Shown here: positions 1 to 6,687 of the stretch, in pieces
Position numbering within the stretch: position 1 is the first letter of the stretch
How the letters are laid out: each line of letters begins with the position of its first letter
Source: Kiritimatiellia bacterium
Lineage (GTDB): Bacteria > Verrucomicrobiota > Kiritimatiellia > RFP12 > UBA1067
NCBI GenBank assembly: GCA_017628165.1
Contig: JAGBZQ010000004.1
Span: 1 to 10,710, forward strand
Direction: 5' to 3'
DNA: 10,710 nt
Position numbers and translations under genes: made by a program
Notes under the pieces: model-generated
Told to the model about the DNA's origin: nothing
The model's database searches: none
The model's input: only the letters and a program-made list of their open reading frames with translations

Positions 1-800
1 CTCTTTACGCACAGAATAAGATTGTAAGCACGGAAGTTTCGCTTTCGTTTGATTCGCGCTATATGACATACGGCGTAATTGACGGTAAGGATCCTATTTT
101 CACTCCCGGCGCGACTGCAACATTTTTCGATTGGGTGTATATCGGGGTAGAGTCAATCTTTGACGTAACTGATGGTAACGGTAAGCGCGGCGGTTACGGT
201 AAGCGCGGAGGACAATACACAACGCTCGACGCGTTTGTTGGTCTCGCGCACGAGTTTGACTTAGGCGAAACGATCGGAACTCTCGGGGTAGACGTTGGCT
301 ATATGTACGAGTATCTGCCGCGCTATCAGGGCGAAGATGGTGAAAAGTGCATGGGCGATACCCAGTACTTTACGGCGGAGCTTTCATTAGGCGGACATTG
401 GCTCGAGCCGACGTTCGCTTTTGAGCGTGACATTATGGCTGATAATGGAACGTATGTTAATTTCGAGCTTGGCCATACATTTGAAATCTGCGAAGGTCTT
501 ACACTTCGCCCTGCGATTGCTCAGGGCTTCGGCAATTCGCTCAGAACTAAGGGCTATTTCGGTGAGCTTGAAAAAGTCGAAGGCTTCAATCACGGCGGTT
601 TAATGGATACGACGATTAAGGTCGATCTTGAATACGCGATAAATGATTGGCTTACCATTGGTGCTTATATCGCATATTACGATTATCTTTTTGACGACAA
701 GATGCGCGAGGCCGCGGCCGCGTATAACGGCGAGTGGGGCGCGGGCGAAGATAAAACCTGGAATATTGTCAGCGGCCTTTCGTTTACCGCGACGTTCTGA
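1..800 (+). CDS. Outer-membrane beta-barrel protein, C-terminal part (5' end outside window)
   Basis: The reading frame is already open at the left edge (first whole codon at base 3). The ATG at 63 is therefore probably internal, since about 20 barrel-like residues precede it in frame. The visible 266 residues consist of short alternating polar/hydrophobic segments rich in Tyr, Phe, Trp and Gly, separated by acidic or glycine-rich turns. The chain ends in the segment IVSGLSFTATF, with alternating residues and a terminal Phe. This is the classic beta-signal recognised by the BAM machinery, so I place the protein in the outer membrane. A glycine/lysine/arginine-rich loop near the start contains a duplicated hexapeptide (see repeat). 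I do not recognise the precise family; a porin-like or uncharacterised surface barrel is the best description. The signal peptide, if any, lies outside the window. Confidence is good for a barrel and low for any substrate. Confidence 0.7.
   Translation, partial: LYAQNKIVSTEVSLSFDSRYMTYGVIDGKDPIFTPGATATFFDWVYIGVESIFDVTDGNGKRGGYGKRGGQYTTLDAFVGLAHEFDLGETIGTLGVDVGYMYEYLPRYQGEDGEKCMGDTQYFTAELSLGGHWLEPTFAFERDIMADNGTYVNFELGHTFEICEGLTLRPAIAQGFGNSLRTKGYFGELEKVEGFNHGGLMDTTIKVDLEYAINDWLTIGAYIAYYDYLFDDKMREAAAAYNGEWGAGEDKTWNIVSGLSFTATF
178..213 (+). repeat. Two-copy tandem 18-bp repeat in the barrel gene
   Basis: Bases 178-195 and 196-213 begin with the same 13 bases (ACGGTAAGCGCGG) and stay similar afterwards. 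They encode two consecutive copies of a GKRGG-type hexapeptide. The repeat is in frame and sits in what looks like a loop between beta strands, so it probably arose by slippage and is tolerated as a variable surface loop. Confidence 0.75.
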
Positions 801-862
801 TTTTTTTAGAAAACTGCCGGTCGTTCTGTTGCTTTGCGATTTATTCTCCCGCTGAAGCATGC

Positions 863-892
863 TTTACTCACAGAATTGTTCTATGCTATAAT
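863..892 (+). promoter_or_regulatory. Sigma70-like extended -10 promoter for the M20 dipeptidase gene
   Basis: A perfect TATAAT (887-892) is preceded by TG at 884-885, giving an extended -10 element. A TTTACT at 863-868 (4 of 6 matches to TTGACA) lies 18 bases upstream. Transcription would start near base 899, leaving an untranslated leader of about 120 bases before the ATG at 1023. In that leader, bases 928-935 can pair with 958-965 (eight pairs, two of them G-U). I do not recognise a known riboswitch. Confidence 0.6.
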
Positions 893-1022
893 TCAAGTGT
901 CTAAAGGAAAGTACTTGCAGGCGTTCTTTCTGTTGCTCTCGGTGCACTGGAATGGGCCGGCAGAACACTATAGCTTCTCTTTCAGCAAAAGAACGGGATG
1001 CTAATGAAATTGGAAAGTAAAA

Positions 1023-2375
1023 ATGAACGATACAGTAAAAGAGCAGTATTTTGAACTTTTGAGGTTTGAATCCATTGGGGCTGATCCCCTCAAGCTGCGC
1101 GATTGTGCGGAGTGCGCTAATTGGCTTAAGCGTTGGCTTGAAGAGGCGGGATTCAAGGGCGAGCTTCTCATGCCAGACATCAAGGACTCCAAGGCTTCTC
1201 CGCCGATTCTTTTTGCGGAGAAGAAGGGTTCAGAGGGCGCCCCGACTGTTCTCATCTACGGCCATTACGATGTTCAGCCGCCAGATCCGCTTTCTGAATG
1301 GAAGACGCCTCCTTTTGTACCCACGGAGATCGGCGGCAGGGTGTATTGCCGAGGTGCGCAGGATGACAAGGGGCAGTTCTTTGCTTTCCTTACAGGCGTG
1401 ACTGATTTTCTTGCTTCGCTCGGCACAGATGCGCCGCGGCCCACAATTAAGGTGCTTCTTGAGGGGCAGGAGGAATCGGGAAGCGGAGCGCTTATACAAA
1501 TGGCAGAGTCCATTCGCCGCAAGATTGCCGCAGATGTCCTTCTTGTCTCAGACACATCGGCGGCTACAGGCTTAAGGCCGGCTATTGTGGCAGGGCTTCG
1601 CGGAGTGAGCAGTTTCACTGTTCGTCTTACAGGACCTTCGCGTGATCTTCATTCTGGGCACTATGGCGCAGTTGCGCCCAATCCTGCGCAGGCTATTGCC
1701 GAAATAGTATCTTCACTTCATAATGCCGACGGTTCGATTGCCGTCGATGGGTTCCTCTCCGGTATAGAGCTTCCTTCTCCGGAGGAGCTTGCAGCTGCCG
1801 AGGAGAGTGCAGATCCCGAGGAAGTGTGGAGCGCCGATATCGGCTGCGAAGCCGTGGGAGGCGAAAAGGGCAGAAGCATTGTCGAGCGTAATTCCTTCTA
1901 TCCTACGATCGAGGTGAATGGCATTCATTCCGGTTACGGCGGGGCTGGATCTAAAACTGTCATTCCGAGCGAAGCGTTCGCCAAGATTTCAATGCGCCTT
2001 GTTCCGGGGCAGTCCGTTACTGCAGTGCGCGAGGCTGTAATTAAGCATCTTGAGGCGCATTGCCCGCGCGGTATGAAACTGAGCGTCGAAGATTACCGTT
2101 TAGGGGCAGGAGGCTTTAGGCTTCCGCTTTCTTCTCCGCTCTTTCGTCTTGCGAGCGATGTTCTTGGTGAAATGGATCCGCGCGGAGCCGTTTACCAGTG
2201 GGACGGCGCGTCCATTCCTGTGGTGAGCATCCTTAAGGATGTCGCCGGAGCATCCGCGCTTATCGTTGGCTGGGGGCAGGCGGAGGATAAGATACATTCT
2301 CCCAACGAGAGTTATTCTTTTGAGCAGTTTGCCAAGGCTCGAGAATGGGGTAGGCGCATACTTGCCGCTCTGTGA
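1023..2375 (+). CDS. M20-family metallodipeptidase (dinuclear zinc)
   Basis: This 450-residue cytoplasmic enzyme very likely hydrolyses dipeptides or related small amide substrates; no signal peptide is visible. The M20 hallmarks appear in order. GHYDVQPPDP carries metal ligand H81 and D83. GRGAQDDKG-like sequence at about 110-116 carries the bridging Asp (D114). EGQEESGS carries the general base E150 and metal ligand E151. LVSDTS carries D177, and the C-terminal DKIHSPNE carries metal ligand H435. H200 in DLHSGHYG is the residue that, in this family, reaches across from the lid/dimerisation domain (about residues 190-320). The length matches the carnosinase/PepV-like M20 dipeptidases, which run about 450-470 residues. 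The ATG at 1023 follows a modest Shine-Dalgarno GGAAAG (1012-1017); an ATG at 1004 is out of frame. It has its own promoter upstream. The next gene starts 23 bases after its stop, so co-transcription is likely. The exact substrate cannot be read from sequence. Confidence 0.92.
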   Translation: MNDTVKEQYFELLRFESIGADPLKLRDCAECANWLKRWLEEAGFKGELLMPDIKDSKASPPILFAEKKGSEGAPTVLIYGHYDVQPPDPLSEWKTPPFVPTEIGGRVYCRGAQDDKGQFFAFLTGVTDFLASLGTDAPRPTIKVLLEGQEESGSGALIQMAESIRRKIAADVLLVSDTSAATGLRPAIVAGLRGVSSFTVRLTGPSRDLHSGHYGAVAPNPAQAIAEIVSSLHNADGSIAVDGFLSGIELPSPEELAAAEESADPEEVWSADIGCEAVGGEKGRSIVERNSFYPTIEVNGIHSGYGGAGSKTVIPSEAFAKISMRLVPGQSVTAVREAVIKHLEAHCPRGMKLSVEDYRLGAGGFRLPLSSPLFRLASDVLGEMDPRGAVYQWDGASIPVVSILKDVAGASALIVGWGQAEDKIHSPNESYSFEQFAKAREWGRRILAAL

Positions 2376-2398
2376 AATTTCAAGCCGGAAGTTTAGTT

Positions 2399-4012
2399 AT
2401 GAAACTTGATCTTGCATCACTCAAGGCGAACTCCGCCGAATGGAAAAAGGCGTGCGTTAAACTTCCCGTCTTTGATATTGCTGCAGTGCGTGCGGAAACA
2501 TCTGAGGCGCCGGAATGGGTGCATTTTGGCGCTGGCAATATATTTCGCGGATTTGTGGGGTCTATCGCCCAGCGTCTTATTGAGGGCGGAGAGCTTAAAT
2601 CGGGAATCATAGCGTGTGAGACGTTCGATTACGACATCATCAGCAAAATATATGAGCCGTTCGACAATCTGACCTTGAATGTTATCATGAATCCAGACGG
2701 GACTACTTCACGCGAGGTCCTCTCTGGTATTGCATCTGCCGTCAAGGTTGATTTTTCCGACGCATCGGCAAGGGAGAATCTTTTGGAGATTTTCAGAAAG
2801 CCGTCTCTTAAAATGATGTCGTTTACGATTACGGAGAAGGGGTATCAGATCCGCCGGTCTGACGCTTCTCTTATGCCTGTCGTAGAGGCCGACATTATCG
2901 GCGGGCCTCATTCTCCGCGGCATGTGATGTCGGTAGTGACGGCGCTTCTTTTCGAGCGCTTCAAGGCGGGTCAGTTCAAAATGGCGGTAGTGTCTATGGA
3001 TAACTGTTCGCGCAACGGCGACAGGCTGAAAAGTTCCGTGATGACAATCGCTGAAGCGTGGAGAGAGAAAGGTTTTGTCCCTGCTGAATTTCTCGGCTAC
3101 CTCTCTGACGAGGCAACGATTTCGTTCCCGTGGTCGATGATCGACAAGATCACTCCGCGTCCTCATCCGGATGTTCTCAGGGTGCTTTCGCAGGATGGGA
3201 TCGAGGGTATGGATCCGATAGTCACTTCAAAGAGTACGTTCATCGCGCCATTCGTGAATGCGGAGCGTCCTGAATATCTCGTGATAGAGGATAAGTTCCC
3301 CGCTGGCCGTCCAGCGCTTGAGAAAGCGGGTGTGTATCTTGCCGATCGCGAGACGGTCAACAAGACTGAGCGCATGAAGGTTACAACGTGCCTCAATCCG
3401 CTTCATACCGCAATGTCCATGTTCGGCTGCCTTTTGGGATATGATCTTATTTGCAAGGAGATGGAGGATCCGGACATCGTGAAACTCGTCAAGCGCCTTG
3501 GATATGTCGAGGGACTCGCTGTGGTCGTTGATCCAGGTATTATCTCCCCGAAGGCGTTCATAGATGAAGTCGTCAACGAGCGTTTGCCTAATAAGTTTAT
3601 GCCTGATGATCCGCGGCGCATCGCCACTGATACGTCACAGAAGGTGGGGATACGCTTTGGAGAGACGATCAGGAGTTATGTGGCTGAAGGGCGCGATCTC
3701 GATGAGCTTGTTGCGATTCCGCTTGCTCTTGCCGCATGGATGCGCTATCTCCTTGGAGTAGGTGATGATGGCGCGGAGATCGAAATAAGCCCCGATCCGC
3801 TTAAGGATGAGATTGCGGCAAAACTCTCTTCAATCAGGTGGAACGAACCAGATTCCTATAACGGGGAGCTTAAGGAAATCTTCTCTAATGCCACTGTTTT
3901 TGGACTTGATATCTGCGCAACCGAGCTTTTCCCGAGAATAGAGAGATATTTCATTCAGATGCTTGGCGGCGTTGGCGCGGTGCGCTCTGTTCTGCACGAG
4001 AGTCTTTCCTGA
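2399..4012 (+). CDS. Mannitol dehydrogenase family NAD(P)-dependent polyol/uronate oxidoreductase
   Basis: This 537-residue protein belongs to the long-chain polyol-specific dehydrogenase family (mannitol 2-dehydrogenase, fructuronate reductase UxuB, tagaturonate reductase UxaB). The N-terminal Rossmann part shows HFGAGNIFRGF (G44, G46, R50), the nucleotide-binding motif. SMDNCSRNG (199-207) and FPWSMIDKITPRP (from 243) are the family's domain signatures. The catalytic helix reads MKVTTCLNPLHT, with K327, N333 and H336 as the probable Lys/Asn/His set. The substrate is unclear; a sugar alcohol or hexuronate such as fructuronate/mannonate would fit. I chose the ATG at 2399 because GGAAG (2387-2391) lies 7 bases before it. 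The upstream in-frame GTG at 2372 would overlap the previous stop (GTGA) but has no ribosome site. It probably lies in one transcript with the dipeptidase before it, although they share no obvious pathway. Confidence 0.88.
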   Translation: MKLDLASLKANSAEWKKACVKLPVFDIAAVRAETSEAPEWVHFGAGNIFRGFVGSIAQRLIEGGELKSGIIACETFDYDIISKIYEPFDNLTLNVIMNPDGTTSREVLSGIASAVKVDFSDASARENLLEIFRKPSLKMMSFTITEKGYQIRRSDASLMPVVEADIIGGPHSPRHVMSVVTALLFERFKAGQFKMAVVSMDNCSRNGDRLKSSVMTIAEAWREKGFVPAEFLGYLSDEATISFPWSMIDKITPRPHPDVLRVLSQDGIEGMDPIVTSKSTFIAPFVNAERPEYLVIEDKFPAGRPALEKAGVYLADRETVNKTERMKVTTCLNPLHTAMSMFGCLLGYDLICKEMEDPDIVKLVKRLGYVEGLAVVVDPGIISPKAFIDEVVNERLPNKFMPDDPRRIATDTSQKVGIRFGETIRSYVAEGRDLDELVAIPLALAAWMRYLLGVGDDGAEIEISPDPLKDEIAAKLSSIRWNEPDSYNGELKEIFSNATVFGLDICATELFPRIERYFIQMLGGVGAVRSVLHESLS

Positions 4013-4013
4013 G

Positions 4014-4589
4014 ATGAGCGGAGCGATTAGATTGCGGCGGCCGCAATTCATGGCGGTATCGTTTTTTGCGGAATATTCGCAGGAAGTGGTTTCTGCGGTT
4101 GGAGAGGAGAATGCGGTTCTTTTGGATCGGATAAATTCTGCTCTCAATTCTGCAGGCGTAGACAATGCGGTTTTGGAGATGTGTGAAGAAGACGCGCGGA
4201 AGGCGGCGCACGCTGAGGGAGTTTCAGAGGGCAGGTATTTTGCGTTTTTAGCATTGCTTCATGAAATCGAGTATCGCAAGAGCAATCCATCCGCCCGCTG
4301 GGGCAGGCGTCCTGCCATCGTTCCGTGTCCTGATTGGCTGCCGCCTAATTCGCGGCAAATCAGCGAAAGAAGAATGCCGTATTTCAGAATGTTCAATAAG
4401 CTGTTCGTCATTGCGATGATCGTAGTCATATTCGGGGTGTTTCCGTTTTTTGTGGCGCCGGTTTCGCATTGTATTGTTGTTGGCGCCTCCTTGTCTCTTC
4501 GGGCTGTGATCAGTGTTTTGGTGTGGCTCAGCGCTCTCGCAGCTGCACTTTTCGGTTGCTGCGCTTTGCATTTTTTAAAGAGGAAATGA
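4014..4589 (+). CDS. Unrecognised small membrane protein, C-terminal membrane anchor
   Basis: I do not recognise this 191-residue protein. The ATG at 4014 starts one base after the previous stop. The frame is also open upstream, inside the dehydrogenase gene, but starts there seem unlikely. Residues 1-90 are soluble and partly helical, with acidic stretches (EENAVLLDRI, MCEEDARKAA). Residues 91-128 are basic and proline-rich. From about 131 to 186 the chain is strongly hydrophobic, enough for two, possibly three, membrane spans, and it ends in the positive tail LKRK. This suggests an inner-membrane protein with a cytoplasmic N-terminal domain. An alternative in-frame ATG lies at 4050, directly after an inverted repeat. 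No good Shine-Dalgarno sequence precedes either start. It lies just before the secretion genes sctT-sctU but has a candidate promoter between it and them, so a role in secretion is only a possibility. Confidence 0.6.
   Translation: MSGAIRLRRPQFMAVSFFAEYSQEVVSAVGEENAVLLDRINSALNSAGVDNAVLEMCEEDARKAAHAEGVSEGRYFAFLALLHEIEYRKSNPSARWGRRPAIVPCPDWLPPNSRQISERRMPYFRMFNKLFVIAMIVVIFGVFPFFVAPVSHCIVVGASLSLRAVISVLVWLSALAAALFGCCALHFLKRK
4031..4047. repeat. Perfect 17-bp inverted repeat
   Basis: Arms ATTGCGGC (4031-4038) and GCCGCAAT (4040-4047) are exact reverse complements around one central G. In RNA this would fold as a 7-bp GC-rich stem with a CGG loop. It lies 18 bases after the dehydrogenase stop and just before the alternative start of the small membrane protein. 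No T-run follows, so it is not a standard terminator. Confidence 0.6.
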
Positions 4590-4616
4590 CACCGATTTTT
4601 TTTGTTCGGATAAATA

Positions 4617-4645
4617 TTGAAGATTGATGCTCTATTTGGTAAACT
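4617..4645 (+). promoter_or_regulatory. Candidate sigma70-like promoter for sctTU
   Basis: TTGAAG (4617-4622; 4 of 6 matches) is followed after 17 bases by TAAACT (4640-4645; 4 of 6 matches). A TG at 4637-4638 gives an extended -10 element. Transcription would begin near 4652, about 50 bases before the sctT start. It lies in the 112-base gap before sctT. The match is moderate and untested. Confidence 0.42.
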
Positions 4646-4701
4646 TTCGCCGTCGTGTGGCAAGTTGTGATGGCTGAAGTTTCTAACAAGGAGTTTCAAT
4701 C

Positions 4702-5490
4702 ATGTTGCATCAATATGCCGAATTTCATAATCTGATTTTGGCTGCGGTCATTGTTATGGCTCGCATAGGCGGAGCTTTTTTTATATGTCCGGCAATGTCA
4801 GAAGCCATGATTCCTGGTCTTGCCCGCAAAGCTGCGGTTCTGGCGCTTTCTTCGTTTATGGTGCCGTCTGTTATGGAAGCGATGCCCGCTGGCGATATGG
4901 GTGCGCTCTTCGTTTTTCTTCTGATGCTCAAGGAGATTTTCATCGGCTTGCTTATTGGTTTTTGCGCGGCTGTGCCGTTCTGGGTGGCAGAAGGCATCGG
5001 AAATTTCATCGACAATCAGCGCGGAGCGACCATGGGAGAAGTTTATTCACCTCTCAACGGGGCGCAGGTTTCTGTCTTTGGAATCCTATTTACGCAAATC
5101 GCTTCAACTGTGTTTTTTGCAGGCGGTGCCGTCTTTGTGTTTCTTGGCGTTTTGTATGAGAGCTATCGGATTTATCCGGTATTCGGCTGTTCTTTTTCCT
5201 TTGCGGAGGGTGCTGCCTTCAGTGCGATCTCCACTCTCGGCTCGCTTGTGCAGACGATATTGGTTCTTGCGGCGCCAGCGGTCATAGTCATGTTTCTTGC
5301 TACACTCGGGCTCGGGCTTGTAAACAGGACTGCTCCGCAGCTCAACGTATTCTTTCTTTCGATGCCAGTAAAGTCTGCGATAGGGATTGCAATTCTTGTA
5401 GCTTATCTCCCGTATGTTCTTGATGTCTTCATCCGCACGAATGAAGGCGACATTCTTAGCGGAGTAGGCGAAATCATAAAGGGGCTGTAG
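4702..5490 (+). CDS. sctT: Type III secretion export-apparatus protein SctT (FliR/SpaR/YscT family)
   Basis: This 262-residue polytopic inner-membrane protein belongs to the Bac_export_1 family. It sits in the SctR-SctS-SctT gate through which substrates enter the secretion channel. About six hydrophobic segments are visible (near 10-30, 40-60, 67-97, 122-150, 171-207, 220-245). The segment EGIGNFIDNQRGAT (97-110) is typical of injectisome SctT (YscT, HrcT and SpaR have IDNQRGA-like sequence), whereas flagellar FliR usually differs here. APQLNVFFLSMPVKS (211-225) is the second family signature. A strong ribosome site AAGGAG (4688-4693) lies 8 bases before the ATG. sctU follows after 2 bases, so the pair is certainly an operon. 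The usual upstream partners sctR and sctS are absent. I prefer injectisome to flagellar origin, but only a phylogeny would settle it. Confidence 0.85.
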   Translation: MLHQYAEFHNLILAAVIVMARIGGAFFICPAMSEAMIPGLARKAAVLALSSFMVPSVMEAMPAGDMGALFVFLLMLKEIFIGLLIGFCAAVPFWVAEGIGNFIDNQRGATMGEVYSPLNGAQVSVFGILFTQIASTVFFAGGAVFVFLGVLYESYRIYPVFGCSFSFAEGAAFSAISTLGSLVQTILVLAAPAVIVMFLATLGLGLVNRTAPQLNVFFLSMPVKSAIGIAILVAYLPYVLDVFIRTNEGDILSGVGEIIKGL

Positions 5491-5492
5491 GC

Positions 5493-6584
5493 ATGTCGGC
5501 GGAGTGCGGCGAGAAAACGGAAGCGCCTACGCAAAAGAAGCTGCGCGATGCGCGCAGCAAAGGGCAGGTGAGCGTATCCAAAGATGTCGTTTCCACAGCG
5601 GCGCTTTTATCTGCCTTTGTTCTCATAGGTGTTATCGGTACGGAGATGATCGACGACTTTTCAAGACTTGTCTCTCATATCGGGAGAACTCTTGTGAACG
5701 AGTCTGCTGACTCATGGCGTGAGAGTTTGCGTGGGGCTGTTTTGATGACACTCAAGCATTCTCTCGTTTTTGTGATTGGCGTTGCCGTTACAGCTGGCGC
5801 GGTTCACATCGCTGAGGTTGGCTTCATCTTTACTTTTGAGCCAATGAAGCCTGATTTGAAGAAGCTTGATCCGGTGGAAGGCGCCAAGAGAATTTTTGCC
5901 CGAAAGAATCTTTTTGAATTTTTGAAGAATATTCTGAAGATTCTTTTTCTCGGATATCTCGTGTGGAAGATTGTCGTCCAGGCGGTTCCTGAGCTTCTTA
6001 CGCTTGCGTATGGCGGTGCAGGAGACATTATGCCTGCGGTTATGGTGATTTGCAAACGCCTTGCCGCTTATTCTCTTTTTGGATATGCCGTTATCGCGGC
6101 GGTTGATTTTGTGTTCCAGCGTAAAGATTTTATGCGTCAGATGATGATGACCAAAGACGAGGTTAAGCGTGAATACAAGGAGATGGAAGGTTCCGCTGAG
6201 ACGAAGCAGGCGCAAAAACGCTTTCGCGATGAGATTCTTAATGGTCCAGATCCCGCTACGGCCGCGCGGAAAGCGAGTGTTATCATCACGAATCCGACTC
6301 ATATCGCCGTGGGAATACGGTATTTGCCTGGCGAGATGCGCCTTCCGATGATCGTTGCAACAGGCGTAGATGGGGTGGCGCTACTAATCCGTGAGGCGGC
6401 GCTTGAAGAAGGTATCCCCATAATGGAGAATATCGCGCTCGCAAGAGGGCTTTATTCGCTTGGTAAAGTGGATTCGTATATTCCGCAGGAGCTGATAGAG
6501 CCTGTGGCGGAGGTGCTGAAATGGGTTAAGCGTCTTGAGGATGCACGCCGAGAAGAGCGCGAACTTGACGAGATTTCATTGTGA
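5493..6584 (+). CDS. sctU: Type III secretion switch protein SctU (FlhB/YscU/SpaS family), autocleaving
   Basis: This 363-residue inner-membrane protein controls substrate specificity of the type III export apparatus. The N-terminus GEKTEAPTQKKLRDARSKGQ (6-25) matches the injectisome YscU/SctU style closely. Four membrane spans follow (roughly 33-50, 83-112, 141-165, 180-207), then a charged linker. The cytoplasmic domain contains the autocleavage motif NPTH (N267-H270; family knowledge: cleavage between Asn and Pro). The tail LEEGIPIMENIALARGLY and the VDSYIPQELIEPVAEVL region is also characteristic. The length is normal for the family (about 350-360). AAAGGGG (5478-5484), within the end of sctT, provides the ribosome site 8 bases before the ATG. 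The NPTH motif and all spans are intact, so the protein should be functional. No other secretion gene follows; the next gene is nrdD, with its own promoter. Confidence 0.88.
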   Translation: MSAECGEKTEAPTQKKLRDARSKGQVSVSKDVVSTAALLSAFVLIGVIGTEMIDDFSRLVSHIGRTLVNESADSWRESLRGAVLMTLKHSLVFVIGVAVTAGAVHIAEVGFIFTFEPMKPDLKKLDPVEGAKRIFARKNLFEFLKNILKILFLGYLVWKIVVQAVPELLTLAYGGAGDIMPAVMVICKRLAAYSLFGYAVIAAVDFVFQRKDFMRQMMMTKDEVKREYKEMEGSAETKQAQKRFRDEILNGPDPATAARKASVIITNPTHIAVGIRYLPGEMRLPMIVATGVDGVALLIREAALEEGIPIMENIALARGLYSLGKVDSYIPQELIEPVAEVLKWVKRLEDARREERELDEISL

Positions 6585-6586
6585 GT

Positions 6587-6595
6587 TTATCCACA
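6587..6595 (+). promoter_or_regulatory. Perfect DnaA box (TTATCCACA)
   Basis: The nine bases are identical to the strong DnaA-binding consensus. The site begins 3 bases after the sctU stop and lies about 60 bases upstream of the predicted nrdD promoter. DnaA regulates ribonucleotide reductase genes in E. coli (nrdAB), so a similar role is plausible here. Only one perfect copy is present, so this is not an origin. Confidence 0.5.
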
Positions 6596-6658
6596 ATGTA
6601 TGGTGCATTTTGTTTTCGGGTGTATACAACTTGTAGATATTTTTTTGAAAATCCCCCC

Positions 6659-6687
6659 TTGCGCTTTGTCCATATTTAGTGTATTAT
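6659..6687 (+). promoter_or_regulatory. Candidate promoter of nrdDG
   Basis: TTGCGC (6659-6664; 3 of 6 matches) and TATTAT (6682-6687; 5 of 6 matches) are spaced by 17 bases. The predicted start near 6694 leaves a leader of about 54 bases. It sits in the AT-rich gap between sctU and nrdD, and the NrdR-like box covers its spacer. Confidence 0.45.
6667..6682. promoter_or_regulatory. NrdR-like operator box over the nrdDG promoter
   Basis: Compared with the NrdR box consensus acaCwAtATaTwGtgt, this 16-mer matches 11 positions, including all the most conserved ones (C, A, AT, T, G) and the whole right end (TWGTGT). It lies between the -35 and -10 elements, where a repressor would block transcription. 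NrdR boxes normally come as a pair about 31 bases apart, and I see no good partner at that spacing. A weaker 12-of-16 match lies at 6591-6606, overlapping the DnaA box. Confidence 0.38.

Noticed and set aside
781..820. Terminator after the barrel gene at the T-run near 801-808
   Set aside because: Only a possible 4-bp GCGG/CCGC pairing with a long loop precedes the T-run; too weak to call.
2372..2398. GTG start for the dehydrogenase, overlapping the dipeptidase stop
   Set aside because: No ribosome site precedes it, whereas GGAAG sits 7 bases before the ATG at 2399, and family members begin near there.
2708..3166. - strand open frame of 152 codons within the dehydrogenase gene
   Set aside because: Its composition is rich in Arg and His, as expected for a shadow frame, and it overlaps well-conserved coding sequence.
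5712..6302. - strand open frame of 196 codons opposite sctU
   Set aside because: It covers the membrane spans and NPTH region of sctU on the other strand and shows no family motif.
4702..6584. Annotation of this pair as flagellar fliR-flhB
   Set aside because: The families are homologous, but the IDNQRGAT segment and the KKLRDARSKGQ N-terminus look like injectisome SctT/SctU, and no flagellar gene is nearby. A tree could still overturn this.
6621..6647. Intrinsic terminator of sctTU at the TACAACTTGTA palindrome followed by a T-run
   Set aside because: The stem would be only about 4 AT-rich pairs with a 3-base loop, too weak for a convincing terminator.
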